From contig JALOQB010000001.1 of the NCBI GenBank assembly GCA_025453595.1, forward strand, positions 1 through 56,007: a stretch of DNA of 56,007 nucleotides. The letters are read 5' to 3'. This DNA is from Polyangiaceae bacterium (GTDB taxonomy: Bacteria; Myxococcota_A; Polyangia; Polyangiales; Polyangiaceae). Below are positions 17,101-25,455 of the stretch, one piece after another. Every line of letters begins with the position of its first letter. Position 1 is the first letter of the stretch. The notes below the pieces were generated by a model. The model worked only from the letters and a program-made list of their open reading frames with translations. It was not told the DNA's origin and ran no database searches. The position numbers and the translations under genes are program-made.

Positions 17101-17922
17101 TTTGCCTTCGAGCACCTGGTCATGCGCCTCGAGGTGCCCTGCCCCAAGGCCCCCTGCCAGCCCCTCTGGTTCACCGTCGGCGACCGCCACGCGCCCTTCG
17201 GCTTCTTGCCACCAGAGCTCCGGGGTCAGCCCGCCCACCGGCTCCAGGCCGGGCTCCCCGCCGATCGCACCTCCGAGGGCGGCATCCCTGACGGGATCGC
17301 CTACGAGGGTCAGGTCAAGCTGCGCCCCGATGGATCCGCCGATCTCGAGCTGGATCAGCGCTTCCTGGGCCGCATGGCCGTCGGCATGCGCCGCAACCTG
17401 GAGCAGGTCCCGGAGGAGCAGCTCGCCCCCGCGGTCGAGTCCAAGCTGCTGGCCCGCGCGCTCCCCGGCGCCAAGCTCCTCAAGCTCACCGTGATCGACC
17501 GGGAGGACCTCGATCGACCCCTCACCTTCCGCATGAAGATCGAGCTCTCCGACTTCGCCCGACGCCGCGGCAACGGCCTGGTGATCCGCCCCCCGCTCAT
17601 GCTCAAGCTCGCCCCCTTTGCCACCCTTGAGTCACGACAGACCCCCCTGCTCCTGGCCGAGGCGACCCACAGCGAGGTGAAGCTGACGATCCAGCTGCCG
17701 AGAGGCGCCACCGTCACCAGCGCCACCGGCCCCGCCGAGCTGAAGGACGGGGAGCGCCGCGTGCTGCTGCGAGACAGCGCCCAGGGTGAGGTGCTGGTGC
17801 TGGATCGCTCCGTCGATGTGCCGGCCACCCGCATCTCGATCGACGCCTACGGCGCCTTCCGCGCCTTCGCCCAGGGCGCCGACGAGGCCATCGCCCGCGA
17901 GGTCCTCGTCACCTTGCCCTGA
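14149..17922 (+). CDS. Giant TPR lipoprotein with DUF3857 and Cys-less transglutaminase-like domain
   Basis: 1257 residues, GTG start. Lipoprotein signal ending in ASLLSC. Residues about 60-620 are helical TPR-type repeats (for example DVLASLERALKLNPRDGSARLALADARFARGD). Residues about 650-870 match the DUF3857 pattern (VLDYSVLWVHDDGSARMLEHEIIRVQSQEAI..., LRMRVLKKDGTVLEPER). A transglutaminase-core fold follows (ARRIYRWVLANVEDG...RAAAFLYLARSAGLPVELAVVR). The segment that should carry the nucleophile reads GKSGSRAAAF (about residues 944-953) and has no Cys. The His region (AFEHLVMRLE) and a late Asp (TVGDRHAPFG) remain, so it is probably a non-catalytic binding domain. Stops of this gene and the convergent hydrolase abut with no gap. 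Confidence 0.88.
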   Translation: MIRPRLLAPWLLAASLLSCSAATPSAPRSPSIEARERGPASGDGEVVGRWLLAELLAPGGSPDSARRARARLDELKAAGMLASLARAIDDFSHGKLEASGRSFLLALQQAKVSSDPLGPLVAWFAANHLLSLDGAVPALWKEAQPWVMKTLSEPGALGWRGRGELVEWWTNHAFEEAEANLTDRAVAQLGCVNNLRIAGPFGHGAAADRWRSFPAEKAGPWPAFWPASERRAVAPKILATDRQGCMHRLGEPTINGVFYAETYLDLPAERELLLSAQSALAIWIDDHKVLERDMRTWGVWPRFGVQVRLAAGRHRVLVKLPEPETSLRIQDPTGAPVAIVSSTEAGASYVTAAPLSVKDPNLLMRYLGDGKVRAPQDELEAYLAAYAAALEGQFDVASVLLEPLIKEQENAAPLALTAAATYAEKDPIFPETDARDLARALRERAVSLDPALSFPRLWLALDRIDKGPPEAARAVQGLREEFPEVPEIGRVLVGLYGRLGWRAERARAATALLERFPHDRGALETVIPVLEEAGKLQEADALAARLRKIYPDSEIELDRAIARRDYPAAIAELKRMSQRRPERKDIADRIAGLQQRAGQKVDVLASLERALKLNPRDGSARLALADARFARGDRGALRSALASAIQQGLDTRELRGAIELVEGVTELESYRVDTKEVIRQYEAASETLDGTAARVLDYSVLWVHDDGSARMLEHEIIRVQSQEAITKLAEQRVPQGALILRMRVLKKDGTVLEPERVEGKPTATMPHLEVGDYIETEHILATEGDGEGGLRYLSPHWFFREEDIAYWRSEFVVITPRHRQLTIETTGRVPPPEVKEEGPLALRRWRVDRSPAAPVEPSSPPIQEFLPSVRVGWGLHSQGQLARMLDASFDDSSRDPRLVRVAQRLVQEGGPTQDPAEKARRIYRWVLANVEDGRESDGRKVVIGKSGSRAAAFLYLARSAGLPVELAVVRDRLRDPQEGPLAAAFAFEHLVMRLEVPCPKAPCQPLWFTVGDRHAPFGFLPPELRGQPAHRLQAGLPADRTSEGGIPDGIAYEGQVKLRPDGSADLELDQRFLGRMAVGMRRNLEQVPEEQLAPAVESKLLARALPGAKLLKLTVIDREDLDRPLTFRMKIELSDFARRRGNGLVIRPPLMLKLAPFATLESRQTPLLLAEATHSEVKLTIQLPRGATVTSATGPAELKDGERRVLLRDSAQGEVLVLDRSVDVPATRISIDAYGAFRAFAQGADEAIAREVLVTLP

Positions 17923-19905
17923 TCAGTCGGGGTTGCAGCTCTCTGCGCAGAAGCTCTGGGCCTTCCCCTCCCGCAGGAAGGTCGAGATCGTGAGGAGAGC
18001 CGCGGGCACGTCCCGGATGCTACCGTGGGGGTCTTCCCCCAGCCGCATCGGCTCGTTGCCGAGGGGCTCCGGGGGCAGGCCAAAGTCAAACTCGAGGAGC
18101 GCGGAGCCCTGGTATGGCCCGTCGACCTCGTCGATACCGAACAGCGAGCGGTTCACCGGCTTGATGTTCTTCGCCCCGATGGCCCGGGCCATGATGTGCG
18201 CCCCCAGGGTGGTCACCTGGTGATCGCCGATCGAGGTGAGCAGCATCACCTCGTGCTGGGGCGTCCCGGGGAGCATGTCCTGCCGCACGTAGGACGAGTA
18301 GCCGGTGGGCTCGGACCTGTCCCAGTGCATCTGCACCAGCGACAGCATCATCTGCACATCGAAGTAGCTGCTGTAGACGGGCTTGATCAGCAAGAAAAAC
18401 GGGTCAAAATTCTTGCTGCGCTGCAGCAGCAGGTTGTACGACTGGCCCGGCACCGCGAGGATCCCGCGCTGCACGTCGGTGCTGAGGGCCATGTAGGTCG
18501 CGCCGAGGATACCGCCCTGGCTGCCGCCGAAATAATAAGGCTCGGTCTTGCGGATGGCGCTCCGCCCGTTGAGCTGGACTTCCGGGGCGTCGGCGAGGCG
18601 CCCGGTGGCCATGCGGGTCAGCAGCAGCGCGTTGAGGATGCCCTGCTGCATCCGGTCGGCCACGGTGCGAAACTCGCCGATGCGGCCGCTGGAGACGATC
18701 TCGGTGATGTGATCGAGGTCATCCTCGGCGAAGCCCGACCAGTCCGAGGAGACGATGGCGAAGCGGCCCAGGTTGCCCAGGTCGCGGAAGAAGAGGGATT
18801 CTTCCCGGCTCCCGAGCTGACCGTGGCCGTACCAGAGGACCGCCGCGGGCTCGCCGGTCTCGGCGCTCTTGGGGATCGTCGCCACGAAGGGGAATTCAGC
18901 CTCGCCGTTCTGCACCGGCCTGCCGTCGGCCCCGCGGGTGATCCGGGCGCCAGGCCCCGGCTTGTCCAGGAAGAGCGGCACCTTCATCACGCCGTCGATC
19001 CGGATCGCCGTGGTGTCGTTGTTCCAGGCCGTATCGACCTTCTCGAAGGTGAAGGTGGGCCCGTCCTTGCCGACCGCGGCCAGCGCCTGATCGCGCATCG
19101 CCAGCATGTCGCGGGTGTTGTTTTCCCGGCTGGCGGTGGTGAAATCCCAGGCCAGCTGGAGGCTGGCGCGGGGCACCCCGGCCTTCTCCAGGCGCCGGAA
19201 GATGTCGCCAAAACGCCGGCGTCGCCCGGTGACGCCCGGGTCTTCCGACGGGAGCTGATCGCGGAGCGCCTGGAACGCAGGGCTCGGCGCGATCGCCGCG
19301 CCGCTCTCGTCGAGCACGCCCCGGATAGCGACGATGTACCGGGTGCCGTCCTTGAGGCGAACCGCGGGGCGGATCATGAAGGTCTGCTCCTCCGGCGTGG
19401 TCTTGGCGATGAGATCCAGCTCGGAAAAATGCGGGATCCGGGCCCCCGTATCCGCGTCGATCAGCACCGTGGGGCTGCTGTCCTTGAGCGAATCCGCGAT
19501 CGTCAGCGGCGTCGGGAGCCCCTGCGTCGTCGCCCCCGGCAGGTGCGCCAGCAGCGCCACCCCCGGCGAGAACCCGTCGCTGTCGCTGTAATCATCCGGC
19601 GATGGAGCCACGCCCTTGCGGCTCGTCGGCAGCATGGCCTGGCGGAACTTCACCCGGCGCCCGGTGGCGGTCGTCGGGTCCTTCACGGTCCACGTGTCGT
19701 TGGGGAAGGGGAAGGCGCAGTGCTGCGGCACGATCGGATCGCAGTCCAGCTCGATCGGCGGATCCTCGCCGGTCTCGTCGATCCCGGAGCCCGCCGCGCC
19801 GCCCGCCGAGGCGGCAGGCTCTTCCTCGTCGGAGCAGCCCACGCTCCCCTGCCCCATCGCCATCACCAGCACCCCGAGCAACCCGCCCAACCACCGCATC
19901 TTCAT
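17923..19905 (-). CDS. Secreted alpha/beta-hydrolase lipoprotein (lipase-like)
   Basis: 660 residues. The start at 19905 gives a signal with a Cys after VGC (MKMRWLGGLLGVLVMAMGQGSVGC); codons upstream are not protein-like. After an Ala/Gly/Glu linker, the block CAFPFPNDTWTVKDPTTATGRRV resembles the N-terminal part of bacterial virulence-factor lipase-like proteins. The nucleophile elbow is GGSQGG (within YYFGGSQGGILGA), and late Asp/His candidates lie in LLTSIGDHQVTT. The protein ends with a Cys pair (CAESC). A paralogue with the same plan sits at 47252. Extracellular ester hydrolysis is inferred. It is 41 bases downstream of the kinase gene. Confidence 0.85.
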   Translation of the reverse strand: MKMRWLGGLLGVLVMAMGQGSVGCSDEEEPAASAGGAAGSGIDETGEDPPIELDCDPIVPQHCAFPFPNDTWTVKDPTTATGRRVKFRQAMLPTSRKGVAPSPDDYSDSDGFSPGVALLAHLPGATTQGLPTPLTIADSLKDSSPTVLIDADTGARIPHFSELDLIAKTTPEEQTFMIRPAVRLKDGTRYIVAIRGVLDESGAAIAPSPAFQALRDQLPSEDPGVTGRRRRFGDIFRRLEKAGVPRASLQLAWDFTTASRENNTRDMLAMRDQALAAVGKDGPTFTFEKVDTAWNNDTTAIRIDGVMKVPLFLDKPGPGARITRGADGRPVQNGEAEFPFVATIPKSAETGEPAAVLWYGHGQLGSREESLFFRDLGNLGRFAIVSSDWSGFAEDDLDHITEIVSSGRIGEFRTVADRMQQGILNALLLTRMATGRLADAPEVQLNGRSAIRKTEPYYFGGSQGGILGATYMALSTDVQRGILAVPGQSYNLLLQRSKNFDPFFLLIKPVYSSYFDVQMMLSLVQMHWDRSEPTGYSSYVRQDMLPGTPQHEVMLLTSIGDHQVTTLGAHIMARAIGAKNIKPVNRSLFGIDEVDGPYQGSALLEFDFGLPPEPLGNEPMRLGEDPHGSIRDVPAALLTISTFLREGKAQSFCAESCNPD

Positions 19906-19946
19906 GGCGCCATCGTGCCACGATTCGCCAGGGGCAGTCCGGGAGA

Positions 19947-21842
19947 TCAGGGCGACCCGGGGCGCGCCTCGCCTCCCTCCCCCGGGGCCCCGGCGCCGGT
20001 GAGCTGCTCGAAGTGCCACGCATGCAGGAACAGCTTCTCTTCCGCCGAGGTGAGCGAATCTCGCACCCGCCCCAGGTAGTACGCCGGCACCAGCGTGAAC
20101 GAGACCGAGAGGTAGAGCAGCCCCAGCAGCGTCCAGCGCGGGCTCAGCTCGACGGCGCGAGGCAGCAGCACCAGCGCCCCGTTCTCGAAGGTGTAGGCCG
20201 GCGGAAACAGCCCCGAGGCCTCCGCCGCGAAGGGCAGGATGCTCGCGGCGGTGGCCACCAGCAGGTAAAACCACCGCTCCCGCCGCTCGGCCTGGATCGA
20301 GAAGATCAGCGCGCCGCAGGCCGTGGCCAGCGGCACCAGCACGAAGGGCCCGAGCCACACGCTGAACGCCGCGATCGTGCCGAAGGTGAGCACCGCAAGC
20401 AGCCTCCGATCCAGGGGCCCGAAGGTGCCCCGGAGCCGCAGGCTGGCCACGTGCGCCAGGATCAAGGCCACCCCCGTCGTCGGGATCGCGAAGGCCACCC
20501 AGCTCTTCACCCCCATGAACAGCACGTACCCGATCACCCCCAGCCACGAGAGGTAGATCAGCGAGCCAAAACGTAGCCCCTTGCGCTGCGCCTCCCGCAG
20601 GGATCGCTCCATCGCGCCCTGCACCCCCGGCGGCATCTCTCTGGGCGGCGTCGTCAGCAGCCGGCCCAGCACCGCACGCGCCTGCACCTGCCCCGGATCC
20701 AGCGCCAGGGCCCGGGTGATCTCCTGCAGCGCCTCCACCCTCTGGCGCGCCGCCTCCTCCCCTCCCACCCCCTCCCGCAGCGCCGCCTCCGCCGCCTGAT
20801 GCGCCCGCGCCGCGTGCCCCGCCGCCAGCTCCTGGCGCCGCTCCGTGTCCCGATCCCCGTCCAGAAATTGCTCCACCGCGTTCGATAGCTTCCGGGCGCT
20901 GTCCAGCCGGTCCTCTGGCCTCAGCGCCGTCGCCTGCCGGAACAGCTCGTCCAGCTCCGGCGGCACCGTCGGGTCCCGCTGCGACGGCACCGCGTCGTGC
21001 CCCCGCAGCGTCCGGTGGTACGCCGCCCCCGGGTCCTCCGGGCCGTGGAAGCGCTCGAAGGTCAGCAGCTCGTACAGGATCATCCCCAGCGCGTACACGT
21101 CCGCCCTCGCGTCCAGCGCCCCCACCTCCCCCCGCAGCTGCTCCGGCGCCATGTACCCCAGCGTCCCCATCACCGACCCCGCCGCCGTCATCCCGGCCCC
21201 GCCCTCCGCCGCGCCCCCCAGATCCAGCTCCTCCCCTTGCCCCAGCACCTTCGCTATCCCCCAGTCGAGCACGTACACCTCGCCGAACTCCCCCACCATC
21301 ACGTTCGCGGGCTTCAGATCCCGGTGCAGCACCCCGCGGCTGTGCGCGTAGTGCACCGTCAGGCAGATCGAGCTGAACAGCGTCAGCAGCTTCCTCCTCG
21401 TGTACTGCGCCCTCGTCCCCTCGTGCCCCGACTGGAGCGAACGCAGCAGCTGCTCCAGCGTTCGCCCCCGGATATGGCGCATGGTAAAGAATGACCCACC
21501 CTCGGGATCGGCCCCCAGATCGTAGACCGGGACGATGCTGGGGTGCTCGAGCTGGCCCTGGATCCGTGCCTCCCGGACGAAGCGGAGCAGGGCGTTCTTG
21601 CTGCCCACGCGGGTATGGAGGCGCTTGAGCGCCACGCTGCGGCCGACCCGGCGATCACGGACCAGCAGGACCTCGCCCATGCCGCCGCTGCCGAGAGGAG
21701 CAGAGTCAGCGTAACGCTGGGCGTGAGGGAGCTCGCTGGAGAGCCCTTCGTCGTCCTGGGAGACCGGGCTGGTCTGCACCGGCAACAGGGGTTCGCTGGT
21801 GACCCTGGTATCGGCGAGCGGATCGTGGAGGTCGCTGGCCAT
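19947..21842 (-). CDS. Ser/Thr kinase with C-terminal multi-span membrane domain
   Basis: 631 residues. Kinase about 45-330: GSGGMGEV (51-58), ALKRL (Lys 73), HRDLKPAN (Asp 175). DFG is replaced by DWG (193-195), a change seen in some bacterial kinases and expected to be compatible with activity. APE appears as APEQ. A helical linker (330-400, Arg/Ala/Glu-rich) leads to about five or six hydrophobic spans between residues 415 and 595 (for example LIYLSWLGVIGYVLFMGVKSW, WTLLGLLYLSVSFTLVPAYYL). It therefore has a cytosolic kinase at the N-terminus and a membrane sensor at the C-terminus. Three bases separate it from the amidase gene, so it is in that operon. Confidence 0.92.
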   Translation of the reverse strand: MASDLHDPLADTRVTSEPLLPVQTSPVSQDDEGLSSELPHAQRYADSAPLGSGGMGEVLLVRDRRVGRSVALKRLHTRVGSKNALLRFVREARIQGQLEHPSIVPVYDLGADPEGGSFFTMRHIRGRTLEQLLRSLQSGHEGTRAQYTRRKLLTLFSSICLTVHYAHSRGVLHRDLKPANVMVGEFGEVYVLDWGIAKVLGQGEELDLGGAAEGGAGMTAAGSVMGTLGYMAPEQLRGEVGALDARADVYALGMILYELLTFERFHGPEDPGAAYHRTLRGHDAVPSQRDPTVPPELDELFRQATALRPEDRLDSARKLSNAVEQFLDGDRDTERRQELAAGHAARAHQAAEAALREGVGGEEAARQRVEALQEITRALALDPGQVQARAVLGRLLTTPPREMPPGVQGAMERSLREAQRKGLRFGSLIYLSWLGVIGYVLFMGVKSWVAFAIPTTGVALILAHVASLRLRGTFGPLDRRLLAVLTFGTIAAFSVWLGPFVLVPLATACGALIFSIQAERRERWFYLLVATAASILPFAAEASGLFPPAYTFENGALVLLPRAVELSPRWTLLGLLYLSVSFTLVPAYYLGRVRDSLTSAEEKLFLHAWHFEQLTGAGAPGEGGEARPGSP

Positions 21843-21845
21843 GGA

Positions 21846-23354
21846 TCACCCGGCGCACACGGGAGGCCGTCGATCGCGCCAGGGCCGGGCCGCTTCGAGC
21901 TGGGAGGCCACGCGGAAGATCGTGGCCTCGTCGCCGAAGCGCGCGGTGAGCATGACGCCGATGGGGAGGCCCTGGGCGTTCCAGAAGAGCGGGAGGCTGG
22001 CGGAGGGGAGGCCGGTCACGTTGGCCAGCGGGGTGTACGGGATGTAGCGGAACGTCCTGGAGGCGATGGTCTCCACCAGGGACTCGATCCTGAGCACCGG
22101 CGTCATGCGAGCGGCGATGAGCATCTCCTGGAGGCGCGCCTCCGCGGGGCCGGGCCTGAGCTGGCCGATGCGAGCCGGCGGCAGCCCCAGGGTGGGGGAG
22201 AGCACCAGGTCGTAGCGCTGGAAGAATTGCTCCATGCGGCGCCCCATCGCCTGCATGTTGAAGCGCGCGCGCTGGACCCGGACGCCGCCCACGACGCGGC
22301 CCAGCAAGGCGAGGAGGAGGGTGGTGGGCTCCATGGTCTCGAGGGAGGCCTTGCGCCCCGTGACCCGCTCCGCCTCCTCGATGTCAAAGCAGGTCGAGAC
22401 CGAGGTCATCTTGAGAAAATCGGTCGCAAACTCCTCGGGGTGGACCGGCAGCGTGGCCTCCTCGACGTGGTGCCCCAGCGAGGCGAGGAGCGCGGCGGCG
22501 TCATCGGCCGCGGCCAGCACGTCCGCGTGGGGATCGCCCGGCAGCACGGGCCGCTTGCAGAGGGCGATGCGCAGCTTGCCCGGCGGGGCCCCGACCTCGG
22601 CGAGGAAGGGCCGGGCCGCCGGCGGCGCGTCGTAGGGAGCCCCCGGATCGTAGCCCATGGTGGCGTCGAGCAGGGCGGCGCTGTCCCGCACCGAGAGGGT
22701 GACCGCGTGATCGAGGGCCAGGCCCATCCAGCCCTCGTGGCGATCGGGGCCCATGGGGGTGCGGCCCCGGGTGGGCTTGAGGCCGAAGGCGCCGCAGCAG
22801 GCCGCCGGGATCCGCAGGGATCCGCCGCCGTCGCCGCCGTGAGCCATGGGCACCGCCCGCGCCCCCACCAGGGCCCCCGAGCCGCCGCTGCTGCCGCCGG
22901 CGCTGTGCTCGGTGGACCAGGGGCTCCGGGTCGGGCCGTGGAGGGTCGGCTCGGTGAAGGGCGTCAACCCGAGCTCCGGCGTGTTGCTCTTGGCCACCAG
23001 GATCAGCCCCGCGCGCCGGTACCGCTGGATCAGCGTGCTGTCGTGGGTCGCGATGTCGTCGGCGAAGAAGCGGCTCCCCCGGGTGAAGCGCACGCCCTCG
23101 ACCGGCTGCACCAGATCCTTGACCACGAAGGGGACGCCGGTGAACGGCCCCTGCGGCAGCTTGCCCCGGGCCTCGTCCCGGGCACGCTCGTACATGCGAG
23201 CGACGACCGCGTTGAGCCTCGGGTGAACCGCCTCGATGCGTCCGATCGCGTCGTTGACCAGTTCAAGGGGGGTGATCTGCCGGGTGCGGACCAGATCGGC
23301 GAGGCCAAGGGCATCGGAAGAGCCAGGATCAGGGGCGGACACGGGCGCGAGCAT
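21846..23354 (-). CDS. Amidase-signature family hydrolase
   Basis: 502 residues. The amidase signature is complete: catalytic Lys in PFVVKDLV, Gly/Ser loop [12 protein letters not shown] (cis-Ser), and the nucleophile Ser in [12 protein letters not shown], giving the Ser-cisSer-Lys triad. Length and the closing [23 protein letters not shown] fit stand-alone amidases such as 6-aminohexanoate-cyclic-dimer hydrolase relatives rather than GatA, and no gatB/gatC is adjacent. It hydrolyses an amide; substrate unknown. It is 20 bases after the MglA gene and 3 bases before the kinase gene. Confidence 0.92.
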   Translation of the reverse strand: MLAPVSAPDPGSSDALGLADLVRTRQITPLELVNDAIGRIEAVHPRLNAVVARMYERARDEARGKLPQGPFTGVPFVVKDLVQPVEGVRFTRGSRFFADDIATHDSTLIQRYRRAGLILVAKSNTPELGLTPFTEPTLHGPTRSPWSTEHSAGGSSGGSGALVGARAVPMAHGGDGGGSLRIPAACCGAFGLKPTRGRTPMGPDRHEGWMGLALDHAVTLSVRDSAALLDATMGYDPGAPYDAPPAARPFLAEVGAPPGKLRIALCKRPVLPGDPHADVLAAADDAAALLASLGHHVEEATLPVHPEEFATDFLKMTSVSTCFDIEEAERVTGRKASLETMEPTTLLLALLGRVVGGVRVQRARFNMQAMGRRMEQFFQRYDLVLSPTLGLPPARIGQLRPGPAEARLQEMLIAARMTPVLRIESLVETIASRTFRYIPYTPLANVTGLPSASLPLFWNAQGLPIGVMLTARFGDEATIFRVASQLEAARPWRDRRPPVCAG

Positions 23355-23374
23355 AGAGGCTCGCCGCTGCGCTG

Positions 23375-23995
23375 TCAGCGCCCCGACCGGGCTAACTTCT
23401 TGTTGGTGAAGCCGCCGCTGCTCAGCTCGGCGAGCACCAGCTTGGACACGCTCTTGAGGGTCTCGAAGACGCCATCCCCCTTGTGAGCGATGGCCTCGTG
23501 GTCAGGCACGCCGCGGGGGTTGAGGGTGCCCCGCAGGTGCTCGACCGGGAGCACGTCGGGCAGGTCGCGCTTGTTGTACTGGATGACGAAGGGGATTTTT
23601 TCGAGCTGGAGCCCGTGTTCTTTCAGGTTCTCCTCGAGGTTCTCCATCGACTCGATGTTGGCCTCTTCGCGCATCTCTTGCGAGTCGGCGACGAAGACCA
23701 CACCGTCAGCGCCCCGCAGGATCAGCTTGCGACTCGCGTCGTAGAAGACCTGCCCGGGCACCGTGTAGAGCTGGAGGCGCACCTTGAAGCCCCGGACGTT
23801 CCCCAGGTCAATCGGGAGAAAATCGAAGAACAGGGTGCGCTCGGTCTCGGTGGCGAGCGAGATCAATTTGCCCCGGTTGTCCGGGTTGGCTCGCTCGTAA
23901 ATGTATTTCAGGTTCGTCGTTTTTCCGCAGAGACCTGGCCCGTAGTACACGAGCTTGCAATTGATCTCGCGGCTCATGAAGTTGACGAACGGCAT
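23375..23995 (-). CDS. mglA: MglA-family polarity GTPase
   Basis: 206 residues from the ATG at 23995, which has an AAGGAAAG ribosome site. The small Ras-like GTPase has P-loop GPGLCGKTT (19-27), switch region [13 protein letters not shown], GxxxxG-type [20 protein letters not shown] and base motif NKRD. Both catalytic residues described for Myxococcus MglA fall at the same numbers here (Arg 53, Gln 82). In Myxococcus MglA-GTP marks the leading pole for gliding and type IV pilus motility. The chain is some ten residues longer at the C-terminus than the Myxococcus protein. No mglB (its GAP partner, normally just upstream) is adjacent; the upstream gene is the Kal-Kce fusion, 81 bases away. Confidence 0.93.
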   Translation of the reverse strand: MPFVNFMSREINCKLVYYGPGLCGKTTNLKYIYERANPDNRGKLISLATETERTLFFDFLPIDLGNVRGFKVRLQLYTVPGQVFYDASRKLILRGADGVVFVADSQEMREEANIESMENLEENLKEHGLQLEKIPFVIQYNKRDLPDVLPVEHLRGTLNPRGVPDHEAIAHKGDGVFETLKSVSKLVLAELSSGGFTNKKLARSGR

Positions 23996-24076
23996 CGATG
24001 GCTTTCCTTGAGGTAACACAGCGTAGCCGACCAAACCGGGGAGCCGCAACAGGCACCGGCCCCCCCTCATACCACA

Positions 24077-25402
24077 TCACAGCCCCAGCAAGGCCCGCGC
24101 TCGTGTCGGGGCCACCGGTTCTCGCCCCAGACCCCGGGCATACGCCGCCGCACGGGCCACCAGCGGGGCGCTCCCCTCGGCCAGCACCCCTCGCTCCAGG
24201 TACACATTGTCCTCCAGCCCCACCCGGGCATGCCCCCCGAGCCGCAGCGCCAGCTCGGTCATCGGCCGCTGATGTTTCCCCACCGCAGCGCACCCCCAGG
24301 TCGCCCCCTCCGGCACCTGGCTTACCAGGAAACGCAGCACTTCTTCCCGGGCGCCGATCCCCCCCGGCACCCCCAGCACAAACTGGAAATGCAGGGGGCC
24401 CGTCAGCAACCCCTCCCGCGCGAGGCTCAGGGCCTCATCCATGTGACCTACCTCGTAGCACTCCAGCTCCGGGGTACTACCTGCGTCCCGGATCCGCCGC
24501 GCCACCTCCCGGATCTGGGGCCTGGTGTTGATGAACACATCGGAGCCAAAGTTGAGCGAACCGCAGTTGAGGGTGGCCATCTCGGGGCGGCACACCAGGG
24601 GGCCGCAGCGCTCCTCGATGCTCATCCCGACGGCCCCGCCGGTGCTCACCTGGATGATCACGTCGGTGCGCGCCCGGATCGCCTCGATCGCCTCGCGGAA
24701 GAGCGAGGCCTCCTGCGAAGGTCGTCCGTCCGGGGTCCGCACATGCAGGTGGATCACCGAGGCCCCGGCCTCCCGGCACCGGACCGCCTCCGCCGCGATC
24801 TCCTCCGCCGTGATCGGCAGGTACGGCGTCTGCTCCCGCGTGATCTCGGCCCCCACGATCGCCGCCGTCAGGATCACCTCCGCGGGGACCGACGGCGGCG
24901 GCGTGATCACCACCCGGGGGGGCGGCGTCACGAAGATCTCCCCGGCCCTCAGCGCCGGAGCGCCCTGCCCCTCCGGGAGCGCGGGCCCCGCCGGGCGAGG
25001 GCGCCGCTGCAGCGCCGCCGGGACCACGCAGGTCCCCACCGCGCGGCACACCACCACCGGAGGCTCCACCGGGTCCGCCGCGGACGGGGCGAGCCCCGGC
25101 TGCCTGGCGTTCGCCACCACCTTGCGGGCCTCGAAGGCGATCTGCCTCGATGTCCCCCCCACCCGCGTCACCACGCCGCTCGCCTCGATGTAGTCTCCCG
25201 CCAGCACCGGCGCCAGAAACTCCACCGACTCGTAGGCCCGGAACAACCCCTCGTCCCCGTCCAGCCGGATCAGCAGCTCGGTCGCCACGTCCCCGAACAG
25301 CGCCAGCATCCTGGCCCCGTCCACCAGCTCCCCCGCGTAGTGCGCGTCATGAGCGCCCATCCGGCACCGCAGCGTCACCCGTAGTCCAACACCGTAGCTC
25401 AT
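24077..25402 (-). CDS. Kal-Kce fusion: 3-aminobutyryl-CoA ammonia-lyase + 3-keto-5-aminohexanoate cleavage enzyme
   Basis: 441 residues in two domains. Residues about 8-95 match the hotdog-fold Kal enzymes of lysine fermentation (SDAHYGG-like [60 protein letters not shown]). After an Ala/Pro linker (about 100-170), residues 175-441 are a BKACE/Kce TIM barrel: Zn ligands in SVIHLHVR, the [10 protein letters not shown] loop, and [13 protein letters not shown] with the Arg/Glu/Asp active-site set. Kce makes acetoacetate and 3-aminobutyryl-CoA; Kal removes ammonia from the latter. The fusion would therefore join consecutive steps. A GAGGAG site precedes the ATG. Divergent (53-base gap) from a PLP decarboxylase. 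Confidence 0.88.
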   Translation of the reverse strand: MSYGVGLRVTLRCRMGAHDAHYAGELVDGARMLALFGDVATELLIRLDGDEGLFRAYESVEFLAPVLAGDYIEASGVVTRVGGTSRQIAFEARKVVANARQPGLAPSAADPVEPPVVVCRAVGTCVVPAALQRRPRPAGPALPEGQGAPALRAGEIFVTPPPRVVITPPPSVPAEVILTAAIVGAEITREQTPYLPITAEEIAAEAVRCREAGASVIHLHVRTPDGRPSQEASLFREAIEAIRARTDVIIQVSTGGAVGMSIEERCGPLVCRPEMATLNCGSLNFGSDVFINTRPQIREVARRIRDAGSTPELECYEVGHMDEALSLAREGLLTGPLHFQFVLGVPGGIGAREEVLRFLVSQVPEGATWGCAAVGKHQRPMTELALRLGGHARVGLEDNVYLERGVLAEGSAPLVARAAAYARGLGREPVAPTRARALLGL

Positions 25403-25455
25403 GGCCCCGCTCCTCTAGCCGACCCCTCGCCCTGCGGCCACCCCTCACCCGACCC

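Noticed and set aside
14041-17238. A minus-strand open frame of about 1065 codons opposite the TPR/DUF3857 gene
   Set aside because: It is an antisense shadow: Arg/Gly/Leu/His-rich, no domain, while the plus strand gives a coherent lipoprotein with known domains.
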